From JBBIRG01 sp964410965 (GTDB lineage Bacteria; CLD3; SB21; JBBIRG01), in assembly GCA_964410965.1 (NCBI GenBank), contig CAYPIY010000007.1:221792-285791 (forward strand): DNA of 64,000 nucleotides, given 5' to 3'. Of the stretch, positions 28,002 to 36,852 are shown piece after piece (position 1 is the first letter of the stretch; the number at the start of each line of letters is the position of its first letter). The notes below the pieces were generated by a model, which was given only the letters and a program-made list of their open reading frames with translations, ran no database searches and was not told where the DNA came from. The position numbers were made by a program, and so were the translations under genes.

Positions 28002-28008
28002 AAGCAAG

Positions 28009-28047
28009 AAAAAAATTCAGGCGGCCTGCTCTTTCGGTCAGGCCGCC
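28009..28047 (-). terminator. Rho-independent terminator of the TonB receptor/PorV operon
   Basis: Stem GGCGGCCTG (28020-28028), loop of 10, stem CAGGCCGCC (28039-28047), with a U-tract on the minus strand from AAAAAAA at 28009-28015. It lies 13 bp past the stop of the PorV-like gene and closes the four-gene operon. Confidence 0.85.
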
Positions 28048-28060
28048 GTGTAAGAATTCA

Positions 28061-29089
28061 TCAGAATGAAAAATTGACCGTGAACCGGTGTCCCGGATCC
28101 AGTTTTCCCATATTCATATACCCGTAATCGACACCCAGCCCGAAAGCGTCCGAGAACTTATAGTTGAGGCCGGCACCGAATGTCATGCCGCCCATGCTGC
28201 CGGTAGCGGTATAATCGGCTTTCTTGTTGAACGCCGAGGTATATCCTCCGCGGACAAAGAACATGTTGTTGAAACCGTATTCGATCCCGAAGTTGGTGCG
28301 GTTGGCCTGGAAGTTATTGACGTTCTGTTCCGCGTTCAGGATCAGCGCGTTCGATTCGGTGCGGAACAAGTCCATGCTCAGCCCGAAGTTGACGGAGGCG
28401 GGCATTTCGAAAGGTTCGGATCCGTATTTCAGGAAAGCCGCGTTTTCCGTGCCCCATTCGTCAAACTTGACGTCGCGGGAAAGCCCGTCGCCGTCATAAC
28501 TGGACTGTGGCCCCAGGTTGCTCATCACGAAACCCAGCTTCAGCCCGCGGAACCCGGTATTATAGATAAATCCGAAATCGAACGCGAACGAACTGGCCTG
28601 AACCATGTCGATCTTCGAATAGATGAACTTGGCGACAACACCCGTGCTGACGCGGTCCGTCACCTGCTTGGAGAAACCGACGCCGAACGCGAGGTCCGAA
28701 GGCGAGAAGTGCACGCCGGTTCCGTTGGGACGGTCGACCGTGGTCACCTCAATTTCCCCGAATGACAGGTAGTTGAGACTGGCCGCGAAGGTGCCGATAT
28801 CGCCGACCGGAATGGCCAGGGCCATATAGTTGGACTTGATGCCGGCAAAATGGGATACGTGCGAGAATGTGGCCGAGATGCCCTCCGCGTGCGAGATCCC
28901 CGCGGGATTCCAGAACATGGCCGAAGCGCCCATGGATTGAGTCATGCCGGTCATGCCCATGGAGGTTTCCCGGGCGCCGATGGGAATCTTCAAAAACATG
29001 AATCCCGCCTCACCGGTCTTGTCTTCGCCGCTGTAAACGCCCGGAACGAACATCCCGAGCAGAATCAAGGCAATTATAATTCGTTTCAT
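28061..29089 (-). CDS. PorV/PorQ family outer-membrane beta-barrel protein
   Basis: A 342-residue outer-membrane protein of the PorV/PorQ (UPF0164) group, related to FadL-type barrels. It has a signal peptide (1-20), then the family hallmark GEAGFMFLKIPIGARETSMG and ASAMFWNPAGIS. A run of amphipathic strands follows, ending in HRFTVNFSF with the terminal Phe expected of a barrel. In Bacteroidota, PorV is the T9SS shuttle that carries cargo to the attachment complex; other members support cargo recognition. It is the last gene of an operon with the TonB receptor and the 1169-residue exported protein, so it may help deliver that product. That role is inferred from context. Confidence 0.88.
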   Translation of the reverse strand: MKRIIIALILLGMFVPGVYSGEDKTGEAGFMFLKIPIGARETSMGMTGMTQSMGASAMFWNPAGISHAEGISATFSHVSHFAGIKSNYMALAIPVGDIGTFAASLNYLSFGEIEVTTVDRPNGTGVHFSPSDLAFGVGFSKQVTDRVSTGVVAKFIYSKIDMVQASSFAFDFGFIYNTGFRGLKLGFVMSNLGPQSSYDGDGLSRDVKFDEWGTENAAFLKYGSEPFEMPASVNFGLSMDLFRTESNALILNAEQNVNNFQANRTNFGIEYGFNNMFFVRGGYTSAFNKKADYTATGSMGGMTFGAGLNYKFSDAFGLGVDYGYMNMGKLDPGHRFTVNFSF

Positions 29090-29113
29090 TGTTGCTCCTT
29101 TATCGAGTTTGGT

Positions 29114-29131
29114 GGGGGAGACGGCTCCCCC
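29114..29131 (-). other. Intercistronic hairpin before the PorV-like gene
   Basis: GGGGGAG (29114-29120), loop ACGG, CTCCCCC (29125-29131). It has no U-tract, so it is more likely an RNA-stabilising or attenuating element within the operon than a terminator. Confidence 0.6.
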
Positions 29132-29155
29132 GCCGGGTTAAACTATGCTTGTCGT

Positions 29156-32100
29156 TTAGCGGACATCGGGTCCGTTGATTCTCATTTCTTCCTGGATGAC
29201 GGCGAATTTCACCGTGGTCTTTCCGATGCCCGGCGCCTCGATCAGCGCAACATACATGCCGCTGGCGACAAACGCGCTCTTGGAATTGCGTAAATCCCAT
29301 TCTTCCGTCGATGTGGACAGCGCATCGATATCGGAGATGTCCTTGGTCCGGTTCAGCGGATCGGCGTCCACGCGGTTATTGTGCGAAGACGCGTTATGCC
29401 GGATGGTACGGAGCAGGTCGCCGGCGATGTTGAATATACGGATGGTGCAGACATCCGGCAGGTTGATAAACTTCACTTTCTTGTCGAACAGCGACTGCTG
29501 GTATTCATGAACCCTTCCGTAATAGGGATTGGGCACGACTTTTATGTCCTTGATGACTTTCTTGGCGAGTTTGGCGGATTTCGGAGTGTTGCCTACCTGG
29601 TTGTAGAGCAGCTGCGCGCCATCCAATACAGGCCTGAAACTGACAATGCGGATCGTCGTTCCCGGAGGAGGATATGCCTCAATGGTGTCGAGGTTCATGA
29701 TGACGAAATTACCCATTTTCCAGAGAGAGGGATCGATCGCCTGCATTCGGGTCTGATTGGTGTCACCTATGTAAGCGGAATCGATAATCTGGAAACGTTC
29801 GCTGTATTTCTGGACTCCTGCGACCAGATTATTCATGGTAAAGACAGGAGTATTCACTACATGGGGGAAAATACCGTTCATCTTGACTTCCAGCCTGTAA
29901 TCGTTTGTGTCAAGTCCGTTCCATCCGATATTCCAGATCTGGAATGGAACGCGGTTACGGCAGCGGTTGAAGTTACCTGTGGCTACGTTGGCACTCATTC
30001 CTCCGAGGAATATGACGGAAGAGTCCGCGGCATCGGTCATGAAGCGGATTTCATAATCCGAATTGATGAATGAGCCTATCGGATTCAACGCGTTGCGGAC
30101 CGTGCCGTAACGGTTCACCGAATCCAGGATTCCGAGAGTTCCGCCGTTGTATCCAAGCACTTTGTACTTGCCGGCGGGGCTGGCCTGATACAATACGCTG
30201 GTCAGCGATCCGCCCGTACCCACTTCATAAATATCCCTCACGCCGACCGTGTCGCTGATCAGTTTAAGTTCCACGCCGTTGAAGCGCGGCAGGATCTGGG
30301 TCGGGCTCAGACCCTGTTCGGTTCCGTCGATCCTCAGGTACGAAATCAGCGTGCAGTAATAGGAATCATCGTACACCTTGTCGCCCTCAGCAATCTTGAA
30401 CGTATCGTTGCTGGGAAGGGTGTCATAATAGGTTCTCGGATCGTCGGTGTAATTGTCGAACGGAACCAGGTCGCCTGACGCGTTGTCCCTCATCCGGAAA
30501 GCGAGCGTCCCGGGAGTGATTCCGCGCAGTACGCGGTTAGTGACCGTATCCGCCTTGAGAGTGAAAAACTCAATCGTGTAGGTCTTGTTATCCCTTAAAC
30601 GCACAGGGTCGACCACAGTGGTCCTGAGATAGGCGTTGGCATAAGTGCCCGCCACACGGGCCAGGGAATTGTTCACGGAACCGTCGTACTGGTATCCCGC
30701 CGGCGCGGCCATCGGGATGACCATCTTGAGGTTGGTGGACGTGAATTTGGTGCATTCCAGGGTACGCGGATAGCCCGCGATGCTCTGATCCGTCGAGGAA
30801 CGGAACAGGGGCTGGTAATCGTAAGCTGTAACGGAATAATAATAATAGCGCTGGTTGGTCACGGTCGTATCCACATATTTATGGTCAATGCCGTTATCCG
30901 ATCCGAAATACTGGTCGTACAGAACGGTACCGCGGGCATCGTTCATCGTGTCATTTTCCGTGGTAATGCCGTTAATGAGATCGTATTCGGCCACTTGTTC
31001 CCAGGCTTCCTCAAAACCGGTCAGGCTGCGGTACACGCGGTAGCCCTCAAAATCGTAATCGCGCCAGTTTTTATTGAAAGCCGGCTGCCGGACGCCTAAC
31101 AGGCGGCCAAAGCTGTCATAGGAATATTCCGAACGGTTGTCCCAGGTTAGGACGACTTTTCCGTCGTAAGCAGTCGCCGTAACCATGGGGGGTATGGGAG
31201 CGACCGGCGCGGCCAGCGCGTTGTCGAACGCGATCTGCATGGCGTCATCAACGGCAGCCATCAGCTGGACAGCGGACAGGGGCTGGGGATTGTAAATGGA
31301 ATATCCCACGCCCGGACCGTTGAACGATCCGCGGGCCCCGGCAAAGCCGAGCCATAATTCCTGGGTTTGTCCGGCTTTCAGCACGAAGGGTCCCACGCCG
31401 TGAATGATGCGCTGATCAGACGGGTTTGCCCCGTTAACTGTGGGATCGAAGGGTCCGTTCGGCTTCGGATTTCCGACCATGTCGTATCCGCTGACATACC
31501 AGTAGCGGGACAAGTCGCCGCTGCCGCGTCCGTCAGGATCGCCCTGGCCGTTGGCATAGGCCAAGAAAGCGGTCGCGCCCAGACGGAACTGACCCGGAGG
31601 CAGCGCCACGAGTTCCAGCAGACTGTTTGTGCGGTTGAATTTCAGCACGCTCCTGTAAGCAGGATCATTGTAGAATTTATTATAGAGAGCCAAACTGACA
31701 TCGGCGGAATCCACCACCGGACCCTGAAGGAAGTCCAGCCCGAGCGCGGTCTTGGCGGCGTCCGCTCCTGCCGGATCACTATAAACCATACCGAGCCCGC
31801 GGTTGGTATCGACATCCGCGATGTCATCACCGGTATTGGAACCTACATCCGGGTCCGCCCAGAGGCCGAGATACGCGCCCCTGTAATCGGCAGAGGACTT
31901 GTTGGTAATCGAAAGCTTCATGAAAATGCCGTTGTTCAGAAGGCCGGCCGTGAACGTAAACGATTCCAGTTCCATCTCAAGGCCGAAGCCGGGAGACAGT
32001 GAAAATTCATCGCTGACTTTATTGAGGGAAAGATCGTTGAACACCGAATAGGTCTGGCTGGACGCTCCCGAAAGCAGAAGAGGTTCCCCGGCGTCCGTAC

Positions 32101-32665
32101 GCGGGGCGTAGGCCGGCCAGTTGGCGTAATCGTTGGGCCCGGTGTTATTCACGGGAATCAGGTACACCTTATACTCGCCGGAAAGGTAGCTGTCGGCGGT
32201 CAGCTGGCCGAAATCCGCGGTCTGGGTCACGTCGCCGCCCGTGTTGGGATCGACGTAACCGCGGTATTTGTTATCTTTGGCTCCGTTGACGAGAACTTTG
32301 CCGGGAAGGAATTCCGACTGGAACTCGCAGTTGGCCACGTTGACCGTATCCGGGTCTCCGCCCGTTCCGGCTTTAAGTCCCGCGATGTACATACCCGCGG
32401 CATACACGCAGGAATAATTGGTTCCGCGGGGAAACTCACCGCCGAACTGTGATGAGGAGGCCTTGTACATGTAGGAACCGTCGTTGCGGAGGTAGAATTT
32501 CCAGTTGTTGTTCGCGATGGGCCGTTCCTGGGTTTCGTTCGGTTTTTTCAGCTTCATCTTCAGGCGGTTCGACTGGTTCAGTTCAGAATGGCTTGTGCTT
32601 ATACCGTACAGTAAAGCGAAAAGCAAAGCGACTCCGAACGTTAAAATTAGCTTCATTTTGTTCAT
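29156..32665 (-). CDS. 1169-residue exported protein of unknown function (operon with TonB receptor)
   Basis: A large secreted protein with a signal peptide (1-27), no catalytic motif I recognise, and a C-terminus that diverges from the standard sorting domain. The C-terminal region still reads like a T9SS/FlgD-type end (IRIFNIAGDLLRTIRH, EWDLRNSKSAFVASGMYVALI). Residues ~55-420 share clear blocks with the frameshifted gene at 58721-61800: NDGSYMYKASSSQFGGEFP against NDGSIGFRASQSMYGMEYP, then GDPDTVNVANCEFQ, SPGFGLE, DPDVGS and DGRGSGDLSRY. Fibronectin-like strands lie in the middle (TAYDGKVVLTWDN, FEGYRVYRS). The start ATG at 32665 has AAAGGAG at good spacing. Its position between the TonB receptor and the PorV-like gene suggests a surface partner or cargo. 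Confidence 0.8.
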   Translation of the reverse strand: MNKMKLILTFGVALLFALLYGISTSHSELNQSNRLKMKLKKPNETQERPIANNNWKFYLRNDGSYMYKASSSQFGGEFPRGTNYSCVYAAGMYIAGLKAGTGGDPDTVNVANCEFQSEFLPGKVLVNGAKDNKYRGYVDPNTGGDVTQTADFGQLTADSYLSGEYKVYLIPVNNTGPNDYANWPAYAPRTDAGEPLLLSGASSQTYSVFNDLSLNKVSDEFSLSPGFGLEMELESFTFTAGLLNNGIFMKLSITNKSSADYRGAYLGLWADPDVGSNTGDDIADVDTNRGLGMVYSDPAGADAAKTALGLDFLQGPVVDSADVSLALYNKFYNDPAYRSVLKFNRTNSLLELVALPPGQFRLGATAFLAYANGQGDPDGRGSGDLSRYWYVSGYDMVGNPKPNGPFDPTVNGANPSDQRIIHGVGPFVLKAGQTQELWLGFAGARGSFNGPGVGYSIYNPQPLSAVQLMAAVDDAMQIAFDNALAAPVAPIPPMVTATAYDGKVVLTWDNRSEYSYDSFGRLLGVRQPAFNKNWRDYDFEGYRVYRSLTGFEEAWEQVAEYDLINGITTENDTMNDARGTVLYDQYFGSDNGIDHKYVDTTVTNQRYYYYSVTAYDYQPLFRSSTDQSIAGYPRTLECTKFTSTNLKMVIPMAAPAGYQYDGSVNNSLARVAGTYANAYLRTTVVDPVRLRDNKTYTIEFFTLKADTVTNRVLRGITPGTLAFRMRDNASGDLVPFDNYTDDPRTYYDTLPSNDTFKIAEGDKVYDDSYYCTLISYLRIDGTEQGLSPTQILPRFNGVELKLISDTVGVRDIYEVGTGGSLTSVLYQASPAGKYKVLGYNGGTLGILDSVNRYGTVRNALNPIGSFINSDYEIRFMTDAADSSVIFLGGMSANVATGNFNRCRNRVPFQIWNIGWNGLDTNDYRLEVKMNGIFPHVVNTPVFTMNNLVAGVQKYSERFQIIDSAYIGDTNQTRMQAIDPSLWKMGNFVIMNLDTIEAYPPPGTTIRIVSFRPVLDGAQLLYNQVGNTPKSAKLAKKVIKDIKVVPNPYYGRVHEYQQSLFDKKVKFINLPDVCTIRIFNIAGDLLRTIRHNASSHNNRVDADPLNRTKDISDIDALSTSTEEWDLRNSKSAFVASGMYVALIEAPGIGKTTVKFAVIQEEMRINGPDVR

Positions 32666-32689
32666 GGTTAACTCCTTTATTTGTCAGTG

Positions 32690-32719
32690 AGGGGTTCCTT
32701 ATCGGGATAAGGAACCCCT
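32690..32719 (-). other. Long perfect intercistronic hairpin after the TonB receptor gene
   Basis: AGGGGTTCCTTATC (32690-32703), GG, GATAAGGAACCCCT (32706-32719). The stem is perfect and about 13 bp long, with no U-tract on the minus strand. It lies just after the receptor stop, so it may stabilise the upstream mRNA or set the expression ratio within the operon. Confidence 0.7.
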
Positions 32720-32733
32720 TTGGTGATCAAAAA

Positions 32734-35721
32734 TTAAAAGCTCAGAGCCGCTCCGATACGCGCCTGCCGGGGCGTATCATAGAAGAAGCTGTTTTTCATA
32801 CGCATATTATAAAACGCGTTGTATATCGGCCGGGTCGCGATGTACTGGCTGCCGGTCGCTGTAGAGCGCCATCCGTCATCATCCGCGCTTCCGGAGGCCG
32901 GGTTCACTACCACGGCGTTCTTGGTGTTCAGCACGTTCATAATCTGGACATAAAGCTGCAGATTCATGCCGTAAGGCAGATCGAAGGTTTTGTCGGCTTT
33001 CAGGTCAACACGGAAAGTCCACGGTCCGTACTGGGAGTTCCGGCGGGCCGTAACTCGTCCGCTGGGCGTACCGTCGCTGATCGCGGTTGCCGTCACCGGC
33101 GTATAGGGAAGGCCGCTGCTGGTCGTGAGGAGGAAATTCACACCGGCGTTCTGAAGCAGATAACCGCCCCATGCCGGGCCTTCTTTCGAAGCGTTACGGA
33201 TATCCAGCGTCGCGTTGAGGTTGTGACGGCGGTCGAAATTCAGCGGAGCGTTGAACTTCGTGGACTGGTATCCTAACCACGCGGAACGGAATCCGGAAGC
33301 GTCGCCGGAACCGGTACCGTTCGCCCACTGCAGGGTATAGGCAAGTCGGGAACTGATCTTGCTGGTGCGCCGCAGATCCAGAGAGAACACGACACCCTTG
33401 ACCACGCCGCGGTCATGGTTTCCGTACAGAATCAGGGCGTAATAACCCGCCTGAGGATTCGATTCCGAATTCTCAAGGTTGATCAGGTTATTGATGTCTT
33501 TATAGTAGGCGCTGATGTCGATCTTCAGGTTATCGGTCAGGGCGCGCTGCATACCGACTTCATACTGGGTGGATTCTTCGGCCTTCAGGTTCGGGTTCTG
33601 GACATCCGCGGCAAACGGCGGCTGAAGAACCATCTGGCTGTACCAGAATCCGCCGATGTACAGGTTGTTCAGGTTCGGCTGCTGGAAGAATTTTCCGTAG
33701 CTGGCGCGGAATACCGTTTTTTCGGAAACCGGGAAGCTGATGCTGACGCGGGGGCTGATCTTGTGATCGGATTTCGCGTTGGTGTAATCTTCCGAACCGA
33801 CCTGGAAAACGGTGTCCACGCCCGGCGTTCCGAGAGGATTGTAGAAATCCTTGATGCGTTTCGCCCCGGCGTTGAACAAGTCGTACCGGACGCCGAGATT
33901 CAGAATCAGGCCTTCATATTCCATTTTGTCCTGTAAAAATGCCGAGAAAGAGATCGGGTGTTTCGCGCCGTCTAAAGGCACGCGGCCGAACTTGGTGTCC
34001 CGGTCGAAATCATCCTTGTTCTGGTTGCGGATGTAATAATGGCCCGTAGGATCGGACGGGGAGGGAGCGATGTAACCGATGCGGTATCCCACGAAGTTGT
34101 TGGCTCCGTAAATCGGATCCTGAGTCAGGTTGTTCATTTCCATCAGGCGGATGGTATGACGGTAGAAATCGACGCCGGCCTTGACCAGGTGATTTTTGTC
34201 GATCTGGTTCGTATAGGAGACTTTGGTGGCGATGTAGGTGTCGAAGTCCTGCGTCCATGCCGCGTTGGCACGGCCCGGATTCAGATACAGGTTTTCATTT
34301 CTATACGAAGGAATGGCTGTCGAACCCAGGTTGTCGATCGGCCAGTTGATGTTCCAGCCGAACTTGTCGTCCATCTGGCGGCGGCGGTTGAAGTTGTAGT
34401 TCGCGCCGACTTCCAGGAAACTGTTCGGGTTGAAGGTATACGTGCCGACTCCGCCCGCCTGCCAGTAGAAGCTCTCGATGCGGGTGACGTGGTCCGGGGA
34501 GAACAGGCGCGTGTTGCCGTACGCGCGGCGGATGTTTTTACCGAGATTGCCGCTAACGTCCAGTTTGAAATTGTCTGTAATCGAAAAAGTCATTTTGCCC
34601 TGTACGGTTCCGTAGGTGAATCCGTTCGATCCTTCGCCGCGGGAATTGTTGGGACGGGGGCCTTTTTTCCATTTGGTGTTGTAAATGCCGTTATCCGGGT
34701 CCCATCCTTCCATAAGCACGGTATCACGGCCCCAGTCGTTCCGGTAACGGTTATCCAGACCCAATTGCTCAAAGCGGGTATCTCCGGCTGTACCGGTCGT
34801 ATCCACTCTAAATTTTGGGATACCGAATACACCGGGTTCGGCGTCATCAAAGATCTGGCCTTCGCCGGATACAAAGAACTTGATTTTGTTGTTGCCCGGA
34901 ATCAAGGGTCCGCCGAATCCGGCGCTGATGTTGTTATAGCCATAGGATTCGGTGAAAAATCCTTTCGCGGCCATGTCCGTCACGTATTCCACGTTTCCGG
35001 AATATTTTGTTCTTCCGCCCTTGGTGATGATCTGCATGATACCCGACTGGTTACGGCCGTATTCGGCGTTGAATCCGCCGGTGATCATGAGGATTTCTTC
35101 CACGGCGCTGTTGCTGACCTGCACGTTGGAAACGCCGGTCAGGAGGTTATTCTGCAGAAAGCCGTCAAGATACACGCCCGTTTCGGATGCGCGTCCGCCG
35201 CGGACGTTCACGTTGCCCGTGCCGCCTTCAAGGTTTCGCGTACCAACGTCGATCGTGATTCCGGTTCCGAGGTTCGCCACGGCCTGGAAACCGCGGACCG
35301 GGAGGGTCTTGATTTCCTCGGATGAGGTCACCGACATGGTCATGGTCTGGTCCTTCTGGATCAGGGGCCGTTCGGCGATGATCACGACTTCCTCTCCGCT
35401 GACGGATTCCTCGATCAGGTCAAAATCGACTTTAGTCGTGAAATCCGGAAGAACGCGGATGTTCTGCTTGGTCGTTTTCGAATAACCGATCATGCTGGCC
35501 TTGAGCGTGTACACGCCGGCCGGAACGTTAATGATCGAAAATTCTCCTTTGGCATTGGAGGCTGCGCCCATGGTTGTCCCGTCGATGATCACGTTTACGC
35601 CGGGCAAGGCTTCACCGGTTCCCTTATCTTTCACATAACCGGTGATTTTACCGTTCGGACCGGCCATGAGGGCTGACGTCAGGAACATAAACCCCAAGGT
35701 CAAATAAATGATTTTTTTCAT
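32734..35721 (-). CDS. TonB-dependent outer-membrane receptor with carboxypeptidase-regulatory N-domain
   Basis: A 995-residue active transporter or receptor. It has a signal peptide (~1-20), then a CarboxypepD_reg-like domain (~22-105, GKITGYVKDKGTGEALPGVN). The plug domain (~110-235) has VNVRGGRASETGVYLDGFLQ and GGFNAEYGRNQSG. A long 22-strand-type barrel ends in RIGAALSF. ATG at 35721 is chosen because GGAAGGTGG sits just before it; the in-frame GTG nine bases further up overlaps that ribosome site. No SusD gene is adjacent, so this is not a classic SusC/SusD pair. The neighbours are a large exported protein and a PorV-like barrel. The ligand cannot be inferred. Confidence 0.92.
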   Translation of the reverse strand: MKKIIYLTLGFMFLTSALMAGPNGKITGYVKDKGTGEALPGVNVIIDGTTMGAASNAKGEFSIINVPAGVYTLKASMIGYSKTTKQNIRVLPDFTTKVDFDLIEESVSGEEVVIIAERPLIQKDQTMTMSVTSSEEIKTLPVRGFQAVANLGTGITIDVGTRNLEGGTGNVNVRGGRASETGVYLDGFLQNNLLTGVSNVQVSNSAVEEILMITGGFNAEYGRNQSGIMQIITKGGRTKYSGNVEYVTDMAAKGFFTESYGYNNISAGFGGPLIPGNNKIKFFVSGEGQIFDDAEPGVFGIPKFRVDTTGTAGDTRFEQLGLDNRYRNDWGRDTVLMEGWDPDNGIYNTKWKKGPRPNNSRGEGSNGFTYGTVQGKMTFSITDNFKLDVSGNLGKNIRRAYGNTRLFSPDHVTRIESFYWQAGGVGTYTFNPNSFLEVGANYNFNRRRQMDDKFGWNINWPIDNLGSTAIPSYRNENLYLNPGRANAAWTQDFDTYIATKVSYTNQIDKNHLVKAGVDFYRHTIRLMEMNNLTQDPIYGANNFVGYRIGYIAPSPSDPTGHYYIRNQNKDDFDRDTKFGRVPLDGAKHPISFSAFLQDKMEYEGLILNLGVRYDLFNAGAKRIKDFYNPLGTPGVDTVFQVGSEDYTNAKSDHKISPRVSISFPVSEKTVFRASYGKFFQQPNLNNLYIGGFWYSQMVLQPPFAADVQNPNLKAEESTQYEVGMQRALTDNLKIDISAYYKDINNLINLENSESNPQAGYYALILYGNHDRGVVKGVVFSLDLRRTSKISSRLAYTLQWANGTGSGDASGFRSAWLGYQSTKFNAPLNFDRRHNLNATLDIRNASKEGPAWGGYLLQNAGVNFLLTTSSGLPYTPVTATAISDGTPSGRVTARRNSQYGPWTFRVDLKADKTFDLPYGMNLQLYVQIMNVLNTKNAVVVNPASGSADDDGWRSTATGSQYIATRPIYNAFYNMRMKNSFFYDTPRQARIGAALSF

Positions 35722-35772
35722 AAAGACCACCTTCCTTGTAAGAGGTATATAAGAGGTATAATGATTACATTC

Positions 35773-36516
35773 CTATTGTTTCACTAAATGTAAGGTATCC
35801 AGATCAATTGCCGCAGCATTGATCGAAAGCGTGTCGAACTGAACGGACACAAATCCCGGCGCGTCAATACGGCAGTTTAAAACATAGGGAACATGGGCAC
35901 CGGCTGATATACTCACGCGCGGGATGCCTCCCATCTCAAAATATCCGTTTGTCGGGGTCGTCCGAAGGACCGGATTGCTGAAATTCGTTCCGGGAGCTAC
36001 TGTAAAACTGATCACCGCACGGTCAGCGCGGTCGACGATACTGTCTGTACCTGTCGAACTCAAAAGGGTATCCAGCGCATAAATCATTCCTTTGACCGTG
36101 CCTGCGGTAAGCCCGGAGCTTAAAATCGTATCATGCCAGGTTTCATTCCGGGACATTCCGACCTGCCGGGAATAAACATAGACCGGTTTCCGCGTGACGG
36201 CGCCGTTCGTATCAGTAAAGGTCCTGAAATAGTCGAGCGTATCCAGGAAGATGACTGACAGATTGTAATTTCCGAAATCCAGCCCTTTAAACTGGTATTC
36301 GCCATTGGAACCCAGAACCGCGCGTAACGTATCCGGTGCAATTCTTGTATCCTCATAGTCCGTTACGCACATGATCGTACGTCCGGCCATGGGCACCCTG
36401 AGTTTATTGACAAGTGTTCCTGTCAGTGTGTAACTGCCTCCCTTGTCATCCTCACAGCCCACACTCACGTATAGAAACGCCGCGAGGATAAAACACACCA
36501 TAATTACTTTCTTCAT
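35773..36516 (-). CDS. Lipoprotein with Ig-like/carboxypeptidase-regulatory fold
   Basis: A 247-residue lipoprotein (lipobox VSVGC, Cys at residue 21). Residues ~28-95 look like a transthyretin-type carrier unit (LTGTLVNKLRVPMAGRTI, GEYQFKGLDFGNYNLSVIF). Residues ~130-245 have a second beta-rich unit. No enzyme motif is seen. It is the first gene of the TonB receptor operon, 51 bp upstream of the receptor start, with AAGGAG before the ATG and a near-consensus promoter upstream. The position suggests a surface-exposed accessory protein for the receptor, in the place where a SusD- or SusE-like protein might be expected; no homology to those is evident. Confidence 0.75.
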   Translation of the reverse strand: MKKVIMVCFILAAFLYVSVGCEDDKGGSYTLTGTLVNKLRVPMAGRTIMCVTDYEDTRIAPDTLRAVLGSNGEYQFKGLDFGNYNLSVIFLDTLDYFRTFTDTNGAVTRKPVYVYSRQVGMSRNETWHDTILSSGLTAGTVKGMIYALDTLLSSTGTDSIVDRADRAVISFTVAPGTNFSNPVLRTTPTNGYFEMGGIPRVSISAGAHVPYVLNCRIDAPGFVSVQFDTLSINAAAIDLDTLHLVKQ

Positions 36517-36600
36517 GTCACACTCCTTGTTTGGTTATTAAGATGAAAAGATCGTTGGTCAATGAAAAATGGATTTGTTTACAATTCAGAATTCGGGATC

Positions 36601-36629
36601 AATATATTACCTCCGTGTTTTATTGTCAA
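36601..36629 (-). promoter_or_regulatory. Near-consensus sigma-70 promoter of the lipoprotein-TonB-PorV operon
   Basis: On the minus strand: -35 TTGACA (36624-36629, perfect), 17-bp spacer, -10 TATATT (36601-36606). The start point would be near 36594, giving a leader of ~78 nt. TTGAC also pairs with GTCAA a few bases upstream across a run of A (a short palindrome, TTGTCAAG-T6-TTGACC on the plus strand), which could be an operator. The remainder of the 336-bp gap (36517-36852) holds nothing else I can support. Confidence 0.7.
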
Positions 36630-36852
36630 GTTTTTTTTGACCATAGGTACCGATTCTGTAAAGCGCTTGTTTTTACCCGGCCGGTCAGGCCTGAAGGTAT
36701 TTCCACACTACATTTAACATAATTATAATCTCAAAAACAACGGTTTTCGTGTGAAAAACCCCAAATACCTTGTAAAGGGTCAAAAATCATTTTAAGCGGT
36801 TAACGAAAGGATTCCATATTTATGAAATAGACGGGTAATTTCATCGATAAAA

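Noticed and set aside
32734..36516. SusC/SusD polysaccharide utilisation locus
   Set aside because: The TonB receptor is present but there is no SusD-like protein, glycoside hydrolase or sigma/anti-sigma pair next to it.
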